DNA of 64,000 nt from Bacteroidetes bacterium HGW-Bacteroidetes-7 (GTDB lineage Bacteria; Bacteroidota; Bacteroidia; Bacteroidales; UBA932), in contig PHDA01000007.1 of the NCBI GenBank assembly GCA_002842465.1, positions 30,770 through 94,769 of the forward strand. Direction: 5' to 3'. A program made the translations under genes and the position numbers. This document shows, piece after piece, positions 17,649-26,443 of the stretch (within the stretch, counting starts at the first letter, position 1; the number at the start of each line of letters is the position of its first letter). The notes beneath the pieces were generated by a model. It was not told where the DNA came from and did not search any database. It saw only the letters and a list, made by a program, of their open reading frames with translations.

Positions 17649-18588
17649 AATCAAAATTCTCCTTTACAGGTATTCTGAAGGTGAATTTTGAACCTAACCC
17701 CTCTTTAGATTCTACTGTTATATTTCCTCCAAGCATCTCGATGTATGCTTTTGAGATTGACAAACCAAGACCTATTCCTTCGTGAGCTCTGGACAGCCTT
17801 ATGTCTGCCTGTACAAATCTCTCAAAAATGTTTTCAATTCTCTCTTCAGGAATTCCAATACCATCATCTTTAACAGAGAATCGGTAGTGCCCTTTTTCCA
17901 ATGAAACTCCAATTTCGATTGTCCCGTCTGCACTGTACTTGATAGCATTCTTTAGCAAATGAGTCAGTACAGAAACAAGCTTCTCTTTATCTGTATAAAC
18001 TTTGCACTTTTCTTTGGGTGCTGTCTCTGAAATTTTAAAAGCTAAGCCCTTCTCATCTGTAATTGGCAAATATACAGAGTGAAGATGTTCAATGAGTTCG
18101 TTAACATCTGTAAGCGTATAGTAAGTGGTTATCTGGCCTGTATCAAGCTTAGAAATTGCAACAATATCATTTATCAGCAAAAGCATTCTCTCCCCACTCT
18201 TTTCGATAATGTCCAGATATTCTTTATGTTGTTCACCAGTTAGTTCGGGGTTTTTAAGCAGTTCTGAAAAGCCCAGAATTGCATTCATTGGCGTCCTTAC
18301 CTCATGGCTGACATTTGCAAGAAAGGCTGTTTTGAGACGATCACTCTCCTTTGCCTTGGCTTCTGCAGCTCTCAACCTTTTGAGGTGCCCTTTTAAAAAC
18401 AGAAAGAACAGAATGCCTGTGAATACTACATAAAACCATCCTTTGTATGTTTGAATTTTCGATAATACCTCTTTGTCATCTGTGAAACCCTCTACAAAAT
18501 AATCCGAGAATAGAATCCACAGACAACCGATTATTAAATAGGCGGCAGTGATACCGTGCTCAAACCTGAATTTTAATATTTTGCCCAT
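17647..18588 (-). CDS. Membrane sensor histidine kinase without a partner regulator
   Basis: The 313-residue product has two N-terminal membrane helices (about 13-33 and 51-68) with a short loop, then HisKA with the phospho-accepting His95 in 'FLANVSHEVRTPMN' and a HATPase_c domain with N, G1 and G2 boxes ('NAIKYS', 'DDGIGIPEE', 'GIGLGLSIS'). The extracytoplasmic part is too short for a ligand domain, so it may sense the membrane state or an intramembrane signal. No response regulator is adjacent. It is divergent from the DCC-pdxH pair. Confidence 0.9.
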   Translation of the reverse strand: MGKILKFRFEHGITAAYLIIGCLWILFSDYFVEGFTDDKEVLSKIQTYKGWFYVVFTGILFFLFLKGHLKRLRAAEAKAKESDRLKTAFLANVSHEVRTPMNAILGFSELLKNPELTGEQHKEYLDIIEKSGERMLLLINDIVAISKLDTGQITTYYTLTDVNELIEHLHSVYLPITDEKGLAFKISETAPKEKCKVYTDKEKLVSVLTHLLKNAIKYSADGTIEIGVSLEKGHYRFSVKDDGIGIPEERIENIFERFVQADIRLSRAHEGIGLGLSISKAYIEMLGGNITVESKEGLGSKFTFRIPVKENFD

Positions 18589-18715
18589 AAGTTAGGTCAT
18601 TAATTATAGGTACGAAGCTCTTCGGCAACTTTACGCAATTTAATAAAAACAAAGCACATAAATAGTATATTACTCTATAAACAATTGACTGCAATTATGG
18701 TTTATATAATATCTT

Positions 18716-19060
18716 ATGAAGAGTTCAATAGTAATATACGACCAAAATTGTGCAATATGCACAGCTACAGTAGCTTTCCTTAAAAAAAGAGAAGGTCTGA
18801 CAAGTTTGGAATATGTAGCCTATGACACTTACGAAGGTAAAAAGCTTTTAGACCTCTGCTCTCTTGATTTTTCATTAGAACAATACATCGTGTTCATAAA
18901 GGAGCAGAAGGTTTTTGTAAAATCAGGTGCTGTTCTTGAAATTCTCAAAGAGGCAGGAGGTTTGTGGTGCATACTATATATTTTTAAAGTTGTTCCCTCC
19001 CCAATCAGAGATTTTGTATATAACTTTATTGCTAAGAATCGATATAATATAAAAAAATGA
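18716..19060 (+). CDS. DCC family thiol-disulfide oxidoreductase-like protein (DUF393)
   Basis: The 114-residue product starts with the DCC motif DxxCxxC ('YDQNCAICTATVAFLKKRE') and has the family's usual thioredoxin-like size. The two cysteines could form a redox disulfide, but the reaction is not established for the family. Its stop overlaps the pdxH start as ATGA, implying translational coupling. Confidence 0.85.
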   Translation: MKSSIVIYDQNCAICTATVAFLKKREGLTSLEYVAYDTYEGKKLLDLCSLDFSLEQYIVFIKEQKVFVKSGAVLEILKEAGGLWCILYIFKVVPSPIRDFVYNFIAKNRYNIKK

Positions 19061-19725
19061 ACAGAACGGAGTTGCATAAAATGAGAAAAGAGTATTCTCC
19101 TAACCCTCTTGATATAAAAAATATATCTCCCGATCCTTTTACTCAGTTCGGGCTTTGGTTTACAGAAGCCTGTCAGCAGTTAAATGCAAATCCTTCAGAG
19201 TTATCTGAGGCAAATGCAATGGTTTTAAGTACAGCGACAAAAGATGGGATTCCTTCATCCAGGGTGGTTTTACTTAAGAGTTTCTCTCCTGATGGATTTG
19301 TCTTTTTCACAAACTACAATAGTAGAAAAGGAGAAGAGATATCTGAAAACAATATGGTTTCTCTGCTCTTTTTCTGGCACAATAACATGAGACAATTAAG
19401 AATTGAAGGAGCAGCTGTAAAAATTTCCCAGGCGGAATCTGACCTTTATTTCAACTCCAGACCTCGCGAAAGTCAGGCATCATCAGCGCTTTCATTACAA
19501 AGCAAGAGTCTTGCGAACAAACAAATTTTTGATGACGATATTAAAGAGCTGTTAGAGAGCGGACAAACAATTTATCGTCCCGAAAACTGGGGCGGATATA
19601 TAGTCAATCCACACTATTTTGAATTCTGGCAAGGAGGTCTCAGGCGTTCACATGACCGAATTGCCTATTCAATTAACACAACCAACATTGAAATACAGTG
19701 GGATATTCAAAGGCTGTATCCATAA
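19057..19725 (+). CDS. pdxH: Pyridoxamine/pyridoxine 5'-phosphate oxidase
   Basis: The 222-residue product is the FMN enzyme that makes pyridoxal 5'-phosphate by oxidising PNP or PMP. Diagnostic stretches are 'AMVLSTATKDGIPSSRVVLLK', 'FFTNYNSRKGEEI' (FMN and substrate contacts), 'SLLFFW' and the C-terminal 'WGGYIVNPHYFEFWQGG', with the usual end 'RLYP' where most family members have RLxP. It overlaps the DCC gene by 4 bases. The enzyme needs oxygen as electron acceptor in well-studied species, so its presence hints at some oxygen exposure. Confidence 0.95.
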   Translation: MNRTELHKMRKEYSPNPLDIKNISPDPFTQFGLWFTEACQQLNANPSELSEANAMVLSTATKDGIPSSRVVLLKSFSPDGFVFFTNYNSRKGEEISENNMVSLLFFWHNNMRQLRIEGAAVKISQAESDLYFNSRPRESQASSALSLQSKSLANKQIFDDDIKELLESGQTIYRPENWGGYIVNPHYFEFWQGGLRRSHDRIAYSINTTNIEIQWDIQRLYP

Positions 19726-19812
19726 TTAGACCACATTAAGCACTCTCTGAAAATATTCGTACATTTAAATCTGAATTTGATGTATTTTTGAACCCAAATT
19801 CAAATTAAAACA

Positions 19813-21312
19813 GTGTTTTTAAAACCCTTTTTCAATTACCGGATTTTTATCTGGGTCCTCCTCATTCTGGCAATAATGATGGGGGGAGTTTTTCTTGTTA
19901 TAGCCTATTCTTACAAACTTCAAAAAGAGACCGAACGATATATTGAGTGGTCAAGAAGCAGTGTGAGCGAAGCAAAAGAGATGGAGAACGAACTCACCGC
20001 AATCAAAGGACTCACATTCACTCTTTTGGTAAATAAGTCAGGGATATGGATTGACTCTCTTAAGAACAGACAGACAAAATTCATTTATCACCTCGAGAGA
20101 GCCAGAGTAAGGGCAAATACATCTGAGGAGGTTCAGCTCATTGGACAAGTATCTGCACTTTTTTCAAATCACGAACAGAACATTATAAAAGCAGTTTCAT
20201 TTTTTAAAACAGGAGAACTTAGCAAAGCAAATGTTCTGTTGGTCCACTCAGCACAAGAGCTTCTTGTTACAATTCAGCAAAAAAGCAACGAATTCATCTC
20301 CATTAATCAGAATGTTCAGGCACTCCATGAGAGAGTCCTCTCAAGAACCAATACAATAATTTTAAGAATTCTTATTTCCCTTGGAATTGGAGGTATCGTC
20401 ACAGGGTTGCTCCTGAGTTGGCTGATATCACGATTGCTTTTTGGGCCTCTTAATCAATTAATTTTAACAATAAGAAGTGTTTCCGGAGATGAGGTGTTTG
20501 AACAGCTTAAGCTGCATCACGGAGGAGAGTTGGACGAACTGGATAAAAGGATAAGGGTGCTTATCGATAGAATTAACAGGGCAAATTCCGATCTTTCAAA
20601 AAATAAAGAGCTGTTACAATACTCAAATAAATACGCAACCTTGGGTAAAATAGCACCAACTATTGCTCACGAAATAAGAAATCCACTGGCCGCAATTAAG
20701 ATGCTAGTGTACTCAATAAGGGAGGGAAAAGAGGTATCCCAGTCTATCAAGGAGGATCTGGACATAATAACCAGCGAAATTGACAGAATGGAGAACTTTA
20801 CAAAAGATTTTTTAAAATTTGCCAAACCTGCCGACCCGGTATTTACAAAAGTTAACCCTACAGATTCTCTTTCTGAGGTTATCCAGCTATTAAAACCCCG
20901 GATTGAAAAAAACAACATAACCCTTGCCAATAACACACATAAAAACAAATCACTGGTAATGGCTGACTCCGGTCATCTCAAACAGGTCTATATGAATATC
21001 ATCTTAAATGCCGTTGAGGCTATGCCAAACGGAGGAGCACTTTCAATCACCTGTGAAAATGTAAATTTAGAGGAGAAAGGCATTATCAAAGAGTACATTC
21101 AAATCGATTTTGAAGATTCCGGACCAGGTATTCCTGATGCCATAATGAAATCATTGTTTGAACCTTTTATCCGGGGTAGTGATATGGGAGTAGGCCTGGG
21201 TCTCTCAATTTCTCAGGGTATTGCCAACACCCACGGCGGTATAATTAATGCACAAAACAAAGGAGAATCAAAAGGGGCGATTTTTCATTTTTATCTTCCG
21301 TTGATTTACTAA
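19813..21312 (+). CDS. NtrB-like sensor histidine kinase
   Basis: The 499-residue product has a membrane helix (about 14-34), a helical extracytoplasmic domain of about 150 residues, a second helix (about 183-206), HAMP ('RLLFGPLNQLILTI'), HisKA with His286 in 'IAPTIAHEIRNPLAAIK' and HATPase_c ('NAVEAMPNGG', 'DSGPGIPDA', 'VGLGLSIS'). The NAVEAMPNGG-type N box is typical of NtrB-like kinases that pair with sigma-54 activators. The start is GTG. The partner regulator begins 12 bases after its stop, so the pair is co-transcribed. Confidence 0.92.
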   Translation: MFLKPFFNYRIFIWVLLILAIMMGGVFLVIAYSYKLQKETERYIEWSRSSVSEAKEMENELTAIKGLTFTLLVNKSGIWIDSLKNRQTKFIYHLERARVRANTSEEVQLIGQVSALFSNHEQNIIKAVSFFKTGELSKANVLLVHSAQELLVTIQQKSNEFISINQNVQALHERVLSRTNTIILRILISLGIGGIVTGLLLSWLISRLLFGPLNQLILTIRSVSGDEVFEQLKLHHGGELDELDKRIRVLIDRINRANSDLSKNKELLQYSNKYATLGKIAPTIAHEIRNPLAAIKMLVYSIREGKEVSQSIKEDLDIITSEIDRMENFTKDFLKFAKPADPVFTKVNPTDSLSEVIQLLKPRIEKNNITLANNTHKNKSLVMADSGHLKQVYMNIILNAVEAMPNGGALSITCENVNLEEKGIIKEYIQIDFEDSGPGIPDAIMKSLFEPFIRGSDMGVGLGLSISQGIANTHGGIINAQNKGESKGAIFHFYLPLIY

Positions 21313-21324
21313 AATATTTTCAAT

Positions 21325-22734
21325 ATGTTCAAGTTGCTGGTTATTGATGACGAACAAAGCGTAAGATACTCTTTTAAGAAACTTCTTAACACAAAAGAGT
21401 ATTCGATATCCGAAGCCTCAAACGCTGAGGAGGCTGTAGCTGCCTTCCGAAAAAACCCTCCTCATCTGGTAATTCTTGACATTGAAATGCCCGGGAAGGA
21501 CGGCATTCAGGTATTAAAAGAGTTAAAGCAGATCTCTCCAAAAACACCTGTTATAATTATAACTGCCTATGGTTCCGGCGACAGAGTAATAAAAGCAATG
21601 AAATACGGCGCATACGAATATATTGAAAAGCCATTTGATATTCCTCACTTTATGAAGGTGGTCGAAGAGGCTTTAAATACTGTAAGTATAAGCATTCCTG
21701 AAACCCCTGACAGCCCGGAAAAGAGAAAACAGATAGCAGCAAAGATTGATGACATTATTATTGGTGAAAGTGTAGCAATAAAGGAGGTCTTCAAACTTAT
21801 TGGTAAAGTAGCAACAAGCGATGCAAGCATTTTGATTACTGGAGAGAGCGGAACCGGGAAAGAGTTAGTAGCAAGGGCTATCCACAAATACAGCGACAGA
21901 GCAGGTAAACCATTCATAGCAATTAACTGTGCAGCAATTCCTGAGGCTCTTTTGGAGAGTGAGCTTTTTGGATATGAAAAGGGATCATTTACCGGTGCGG
22001 ACAGACAAAAAACAGGCAAGTTTGAAGAAGCTCATCAGGGAACACTGTTTCTTGATGAGATAGGTGATATGAGCCTTGCACTTCAGGCAAAAGTCCTACG
22101 AATATTGCAGGAGGGAACATTTGAAAGACTTGGAAGTTCCAAAATCATAAGAGTAAATGCCAGGCTTGTTGCGGCGACAAACAGAAATCTCGAAAATGAC
22201 ATTATAACCAAAACTTTCAGAGAAGATCTATACTACCGTCTTAAAGTTGTCACCATATCACTTCCTCCTTTAAGAATGCGCCGTGAGGACATTCCTCTTC
22301 TTGCAAGACATTTTATAGGTAAACACTCAAAGGAGAATGGCAATAACTTATTAAAACTTCATCCTGACTCAATTCAGCGACTATGCGATTACCCGTGGCC
22401 GGGAAATATTCGGGAATTGGAGAACGTAATAAAGCGAGCCATTATACTTACAAAAGGGTCAGTAATAAGCCCGGAATTGCTTTTTGAAGGAACAGAGATA
22501 CCTGTTTTCTCAAAAACACCTGATACATCATCAAGACTTGGCACATATCTTAATCAGGATATAATATCAAGAGAGGGTGAAATCTTCAAGCTGGCCGGTG
22601 AAGAGTTTGAGAAGGACCTTTTAAAATGGGCTCTCATCAAAACCGGAGGAAATCAGGTAAAAGCGGCAAAAATTCTTGGAATATCAAGAGTTATGCTCCA
22701 TGAAAGAATCGAAAAATATGGGCTAAAGGGTTAA
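21325..22734 (+). CDS. NtrC-family sigma-54 response regulator (partner of the NtrB-like kinase)
   Basis: The 469-residue product has a receiver domain (phospho-acceptor Asp52 in 'LVILDIEMPG'), an AAA+ domain (Walker A 'GESGTGKE', Walker B 'GTLFLDEIGDM') and a C-terminal Fis-type helix-turn-helix ('GNQVKAAKILGISRVMLHERI'). The sigma-54 contact loop reads GSFTGA instead of GAFTGA, a mild change. It should activate sigma-54 promoters; the gene right behind it carries a -24-like element. The short spacing to the kinase shows they form one two-component system. Confidence 0.93.
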   Translation: MFKLLVIDDEQSVRYSFKKLLNTKEYSISEASNAEEAVAAFRKNPPHLVILDIEMPGKDGIQVLKELKQISPKTPVIIITAYGSGDRVIKAMKYGAYEYIEKPFDIPHFMKVVEEALNTVSISIPETPDSPEKRKQIAAKIDDIIIGESVAIKEVFKLIGKVATSDASILITGESGTGKELVARAIHKYSDRAGKPFIAINCAAIPEALLESELFGYEKGSFTGADRQKTGKFEEAHQGTLFLDEIGDMSLALQAKVLRILQEGTFERLGSSKIIRVNARLVAATNRNLENDIITKTFREDLYYRLKVVTISLPPLRMRREDIPLLARHFIGKHSKENGNNLLKLHPDSIQRLCDYPWPGNIRELENVIKRAIILTKGSVISPELLFEGTEIPVFSKTPDTSSRLGTYLNQDIISREGEIFKLAGEEFEKDLLKWALIKTGGNQVKAAKILGISRVMLHERIEKYGLKG

Positions 22735-22817
22735 AATGTGCAAACTTTGTTTACACCCTGCAAATAATCTGTACACAATATATTTATTATTTTTCACCAA
22801 ATATGCGTAAACGCTTG

Positions 22818-22825
22818 TATATTTG
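22818..22825 (+). promoter_or_regulatory. Possible -7 box upstream of the coiled-coil lipoprotein
   Basis: TATATTTG fits TAnnTTTG but has no -33 partner and would give a leader of about 180 bases. It may be an alternative to the sigma-54-like element downstream. Confidence 0.3.
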
Positions 22826-22925
22826 ACACTTATCCTTTTGTCCGTTTTTATTAAAAAAACCTACTTCTATTTAAATAATCTCAATCACCCTTGTAATACT
22901 CTCTTTATCTGTGCTTTATACGGTT

Positions 22926-22943
22926 TGGCACAATAATTGACAT
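22926..22943 (+). promoter_or_regulatory. Sigma-54-like element (imperfect -12)
   Basis: TGGCAC-N5-TTGAC has a perfect -24 half; the -12 half reads TTGA instead of TTGC. The start would be near 22952, 59 bases before the ATG at 23011. AATTGACA (22935-22942) is also one arm of an inverted repeat whose other arm TGTCAATT lies at 22961-22968, so an operator could overlap the -12 region. Confidence 0.4.
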
Positions 22944-23010
22944 AGGGTATAAGAGTATATTGTCAATTCACGATTTATTTAATAAATACCAAACAAAAAA
23001 ATTAAAAAAA

Positions 23011-23610
23011 ATGAAAAAGATCCTATTACAGATTTTTGCCGTTGTGCTTTTTGCAGCACTGGCCACTAGTTGCGCTAAACCACCACAAACTGAATTAGAT
23101 GCAGCTAAAGCAGCTGTTGAATCAGCAAAAGCAATGGAGACTAACCGCTATCTTGCAGACGAGTTTGTAGCTCTTGAAGATTCATTGAACGCAGCTAATG
23201 TTGCTATCGAGGCACAGAAGTCAAAAATGTTTCTTTCACGCGATTACAAAGCTATCAAAGAAAAACTTACTGTTATTGCTACAGATGTTGAAGCTCTGAA
23301 AGCAAGAACAGAAGAGCGTAAAGCTCAGGTTCGCACAGAGGTTCAGGACACACTTGTTGTTCTTGTTGCTCTAATTGACGAAGATAAAGCTCTTCTTGCA
23401 AAAGCTCCAAAAGGTAAAGAAGGTAAAGAAGCTCTTGAGGCAATTCAAAATGACATCACAGTTCTTGAGGCATCTGTAAACGAAATCAACACACTTATTG
23501 CTAATGGCGACTATATGACAGCTCAGGACAAAACAGCAGCATCTAAAGTTAAAGCCGAAGCTATCAAAGAGGAACTTGCAACAGCAATATCAAAAACAAG
23601 AAGAAGGTAA
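23011..23610 (+). CDS. Coiled-coil lipoprotein
   Basis: I start at the ATG at 23011; the track start at 22960 is a TTG that would bury the signal peptide and lie next to the predicted transcript start. The 199-residue product has a lipobox 'LATSC', then an almost wholly helical, Ala/Lys/Glu-rich body ('ELDAAKAAVESAKAME', 'EALEAIQNDITVLEAS') that suggests a long coiled coil like DUF4398 or Lpp-type spacers. It is probably anchored in the outer membrane and reaches the cell wall. The next gene carries a similar helical region fused to an L,D-transpeptidase, linking both to peptidoglycan. Confidence 0.8.
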   Translation: MKKILLQIFAVVLFAALATSCAKPPQTELDAAKAAVESAKAMETNRYLADEFVALEDSLNAANVAIEAQKSKMFLSRDYKAIKEKLTVIATDVEALKARTEERKAQVRTEVQDTLVVLVALIDEDKALLAKAPKGKEGKEALEAIQNDITVLEASVNEINTLIANGDYMTAQDKTAASKVKAEAIKEELATAISKTRRR

Positions 23611-23659
23611 TTATTGAATTTTTAATTAAATTCACTAATTATATTTGCAATTATTTATT

Positions 23660-23691
23660 AAAGCCCTTAATTAACTTAAGGGCTTTCTTTT
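23660..23691 (+). terminator. Terminator after the coiled-coil lipoprotein
   Basis: AAAGCCCTTAA and TTAAGGGCTTT are perfect 11-bp arms around a 5-base loop, followed by CTTTT. It separates the lipoprotein from the transpeptidase genes, so read-through may set their ratio. Confidence 0.8.
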
Positions 23692-23705
23692 AAAATAAAC
23701 ACTGT

Positions 23706-24848
23706 ATGGCGGGGAGGAAACAACAAAAGAGGAAAGCAATTCTAAAGTGGACAATTTTCGTAATTATTGCTATTGCATTAACAATTGTAGCAGTTTCGTA
23801 TTTTTCACAGAAACCACCGGTGGATATAATTGAGTCCGCAAGAAAGGCTATTGCTGAGGCAAGAAAGGCAGAGGCAGAAATTTACTCAAAAGAGGAGCTG
23901 GAGTCCGCAGAGATAAAGTGGCAGGAGGCTATGGAGGAGTGGAAAATCAACAACGACAAAAATCCACTCTTCAGAGATTACGAGACGGCTTTTAAATCGG
24001 CTTCAGAAGCAATTACTCTGGCAGAGGCGGCTAAGGTAAAATCTGTTAAGATTAAGGCAGAACTCCACGAATATATTCAAAAAACCATCAAGTCACTTAG
24101 AATCAGCCTTATCTCTATTCAAACTGTAAAAGAGATTCTCCCTCTCAACCACCCGGTAAGAAAAAGAATAACCCCCGTTTTATTAAAACTTGATGAAGCA
24201 GAGTCTGCATACAACAGAGACGATCTTATAACCGCCCGAAAAATAATTGACTCCATAAACACTAGCGTTGAAAAACTTAAAGACCAGACGGCAGATCTGC
24301 TTGATAATTATTTCAAAAGTTATCCTGAATGGGTAAGGCTCAATGAAGAGATGAAACAATGGTCTAAGACGCGTTCAGCGGTTAGCTTGGTTGTTGATAA
24401 ATTTTCCCGAAAATGCATTGTTTACAAGTCAGGGAAAAAAATTCGGGAGTTTGATGTAGAACTTGGGATTAACTGGTTAGGAGATAAAGTGCAAAAGGGA
24501 GATAAAGCCACTCCCGAAGGGAAATACTCAATTACCGTTAAAAAAAGCGGCAGGAATACAATCTACTATAAAGCATTATTGATTAACTTTCCTAATGCAG
24601 ATGACAGAAGGCGTTTTAACCAGCAAAAATCTGCCGGAAATATTGCAAGAAACGCTCATATAGGTAGTGCAATTGAAATCCACGGGGGAGGAGGAAAAGG
24701 GATTGACTGGACTGATGGTTGTGTTGCACTTACCAACAGAGATATGGACAACCTATACGCACTATGCTCTGTAGGAACACCTGTTGCAATTGTAGGCTCA
24801 CTGACTCCTCTTGACAAATTACTTAATAGTACCCAAGAGATAAAATGA
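23706..24848 (+). CDS. L,D-transpeptidase (YkuD) with N-terminal coiled-coil domain
   Basis: The 380-residue product has a membrane anchor (about 13-33), a helical region of about 190 residues rich in Ala/Glu/Lys ('SARKAIAEARKAEAEIYS') and a C-terminal YkuD domain. The catalytic motif is visible as 'IHGGGGKGIDWTDGCVAL', with the conserved His and the active Cys. L,D-transpeptidases form 3-3 peptidoglycan cross-links or attach proteins to the wall. The helical half resembles the preceding lipoprotein, so the two may interact. It starts 95 bases after the lipoprotein gene and is followed directly by a second YkuD gene. Confidence 0.88.
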   Translation: MAGRKQQKRKAILKWTIFVIIAIALTIVAVSYFSQKPPVDIIESARKAIAEARKAEAEIYSKEELESAEIKWQEAMEEWKINNDKNPLFRDYETAFKSASEAITLAEAAKVKSVKIKAELHEYIQKTIKSLRISLISIQTVKEILPLNHPVRKRITPVLLKLDEAESAYNRDDLITARKIIDSINTSVEKLKDQTADLLDNYFKSYPEWVRLNEEMKQWSKTRSAVSLVVDKFSRKCIVYKSGKKIREFDVELGINWLGDKVQKGDKATPEGKYSITVKKSGRNTIYYKALLINFPNADDRRRFNQQKSAGNIARNAHIGSAIEIHGGGGKGIDWTDGCVALTNRDMDNLYALCSVGTPVAIVGSLTPLDKLLNSTQEIK

Positions 24849-24857
24849 TTGTTTATT

Positions 24858-25538
24858 ATGAAAAACAATAACTCCAAACTGGCCTTTATACTGGTAACTG
24901 CATTAACATCAGTTGCTACTATACTCTTTTCATTCCAAAAATCTGAGAATCTGAAAGAGTTGTCATACATCTTTTTTAGCTACCCGTCAGTTCCGGGGCA
25001 CTATGTTTCCAAAGACTCCCTGGAGTTAGAAAAACTGTTGAAAAATTCAGAAAGAAGGATAACAACATCGTTGAGAAGATTGGAAAACCTCCTCCCCTAC
25101 GGTCCGTATCTGATAATCAATACTACGCAGAACAAGTTTGTTCTAAGAACCCGTAAAGGAATAATAAGAGAGGGAATCTGCTCAACGGGGAGCTATGTTC
25201 TCCTTGATGCCGGAGATGGAAAACAGTGGATGTTTAAAACACCAAAAGGTATGTTTCCAATATTGGGTAAAATTGTTGATCCAATCTGGATTAAACCAGA
25301 CTGGGCATTTGTTGAGGAGAGCCTTCCAATTCCTCCACGTAACCACCCTGACAGATTGGAGTACGGAACTTTAGGCGATTATGCCCTTACACTAGGAGAT
25401 GGGTATCTTATTCATGGTACTCTTTACCAAAGATTTTTGGGGCTGCCGGTGACTCATGGTTGCGTAAGGCTGGGTGATGAAGACCTTGAGATGGTCTTTA
25501 AAAACCTCAATGTAGGGTCAAGGGTTTACATTTTTTAA
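24858..25538 (+). CDS. Second L,D-transpeptidase (YkuD)
   Basis: The ATG at 24858 is preferred to the track start, a TTG at 24849 that immediately follows the upstream stop. The 226-residue product has an N-terminal hydrophobic segment (about 7-25) and a YkuD domain with 'IHGTLYQRF' and 'THGCVRLGDEDLE', carrying the catalytic Cys. The motif is the common HGCVR form, unlike the DGCVA form of its neighbour, so the two are not a recent duplicate and may have different acceptors. Gaps of 9 and 12 bases place it inside the operon. Confidence 0.9.
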   Translation: MKNNNSKLAFILVTALTSVATILFSFQKSENLKELSYIFFSYPSVPGHYVSKDSLELEKLLKNSERRITTSLRRLENLLPYGPYLIINTTQNKFVLRTRKGIIREGICSTGSYVLLDAGDGKQWMFKTPKGMFPILGKIVDPIWIKPDWAFVEESLPIPPRNHPDRLEYGTLGDYALTLGDGYLIHGTLYQRFLGLPVTHGCVRLGDEDLEMVFKNLNVGSRVYIF

Positions 25539-25550
25539 CCGGAAAGTAAA

Positions 25551-26375
25551 ATGAAAAATTTTATTATAAAATTACAGAACAAGATCAACGGGGCCGTAAC
25601 GACTAAAGGCGTTGTGCTTTTTATAACTGTCCAGCTTGCCGTCTTGGTTGGAGCATTTATCCTTTTTGGCATTATTCCGGTAAGCAGCGAGGTAAGTAAA
25701 ATCACCTCTGAATTTGGAATTGAAAGAACCGGCAATCAAAAGCTCCCTCCCGAGAAAATAGTGCTATTAGAGAGAGTCCGAGACAGAGAGCATTATGAAT
25801 CAATCCTTAAGTCCGCCCTTTCACTTTCCAAAACCGACTCAATATCCCTTTTGATTGATCTTAACGATAGTCTTGCGATTCTTTCACTTAAAGGGGTCTC
25901 CCTTTTTCAGTCAAAAATATCTGAAATTGAATTTAACAAAGGTCTTAAAAAATTACCCGTTTACCTAAGAGACAGCCTCTATTCAGGCCCATTTCCGGTA
26001 AAAGACGAGCTTGCAAGCATCGAAAAATTCCCGGTTGTGGTAAAAAAAGCCCCAAAAGATACAACAGAGGCAAGTGCTAACAATGCTGCTCCTGAATTAC
26101 CTATACAGAATGATGTTTTTGTGCTTTTTGCACTTGATAATAATCTGGTCATCGAAATTAACCAAGAGGAACAAGATCTGGCAGGGTCCAAAAGGGCCTA
26201 CAGAGAGTTTAACCGAAACTATTCAAAGTTTTTCAGAGAACATAATTTTGCCCAACTCAAAGATAAAAGTGCCCCATCATATTTATACCGTCTTAAGATT
26301 TTCATCCCCCGAGAAGAGGCCAGATCAATCTACAGAGCACTTCCAATCAAACCTTACGTGTTGGTTAGGTATTAA
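25551..26375 (+). CDS. Membrane-anchored protein of unknown function in the transpeptidase operon
   Basis: The 274-residue product has a cytoplasmic start, one membrane helix (about 22-44) and a large extracytoplasmic part with no family I recognise. A low-complexity Ala/Pro linker ('APKDTTEASANNAAPELP', about 168-185) divides two probable domains. The 12-base gap shows co-transcription with the L,D-transpeptidases, so a role as scaffold or regulator of wall cross-linking is my inference. A second sigma-54 regulator follows after 68 bases. Confidence 0.7.
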   Translation: MKNFIIKLQNKINGAVTTKGVVLFITVQLAVLVGAFILFGIIPVSSEVSKITSEFGIERTGNQKLPPEKIVLLERVRDREHYESILKSALSLSKTDSISLLIDLNDSLAILSLKGVSLFQSKISEIEFNKGLKKLPVYLRDSLYSGPFPVKDELASIEKFPVVVKKAPKDTTEASANNAAPELPIQNDVFVLFALDNNLVIEINQEEQDLAGSKRAYREFNRNYSKFFREHNFAQLKDKSAPSYLYRLKIFIPREEARSIYRALPIKPYVLVRY

Positions 26376-26404
26376 ATTTTCATCATTATTTAAAAAGTTT
26401 TGCA

Positions 26405-26412
26405 TATATTTG
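26405..26412 (+). promoter_or_regulatory. -7 box before the second sigma-54 regulator
   Basis: TATATTTG fits TAnnTTTG and lies 31 bases before the ATG at 26444. The -33 half is not convincing. It suggests the regulator can be transcribed separately from the upstream operon. Confidence 0.4.
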
Positions 26413-26443
26413 GAAGGGCATATAGCCTTAATTCCAAAACTTT

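Noticed and set aside
22960-23010. TTG start of the coiled-coil lipoprotein ORF
   Set aside because: It would place 17 extra residues before the signal peptide and lies only about 8 bases from the predicted transcript start; ATG 23011 is better.
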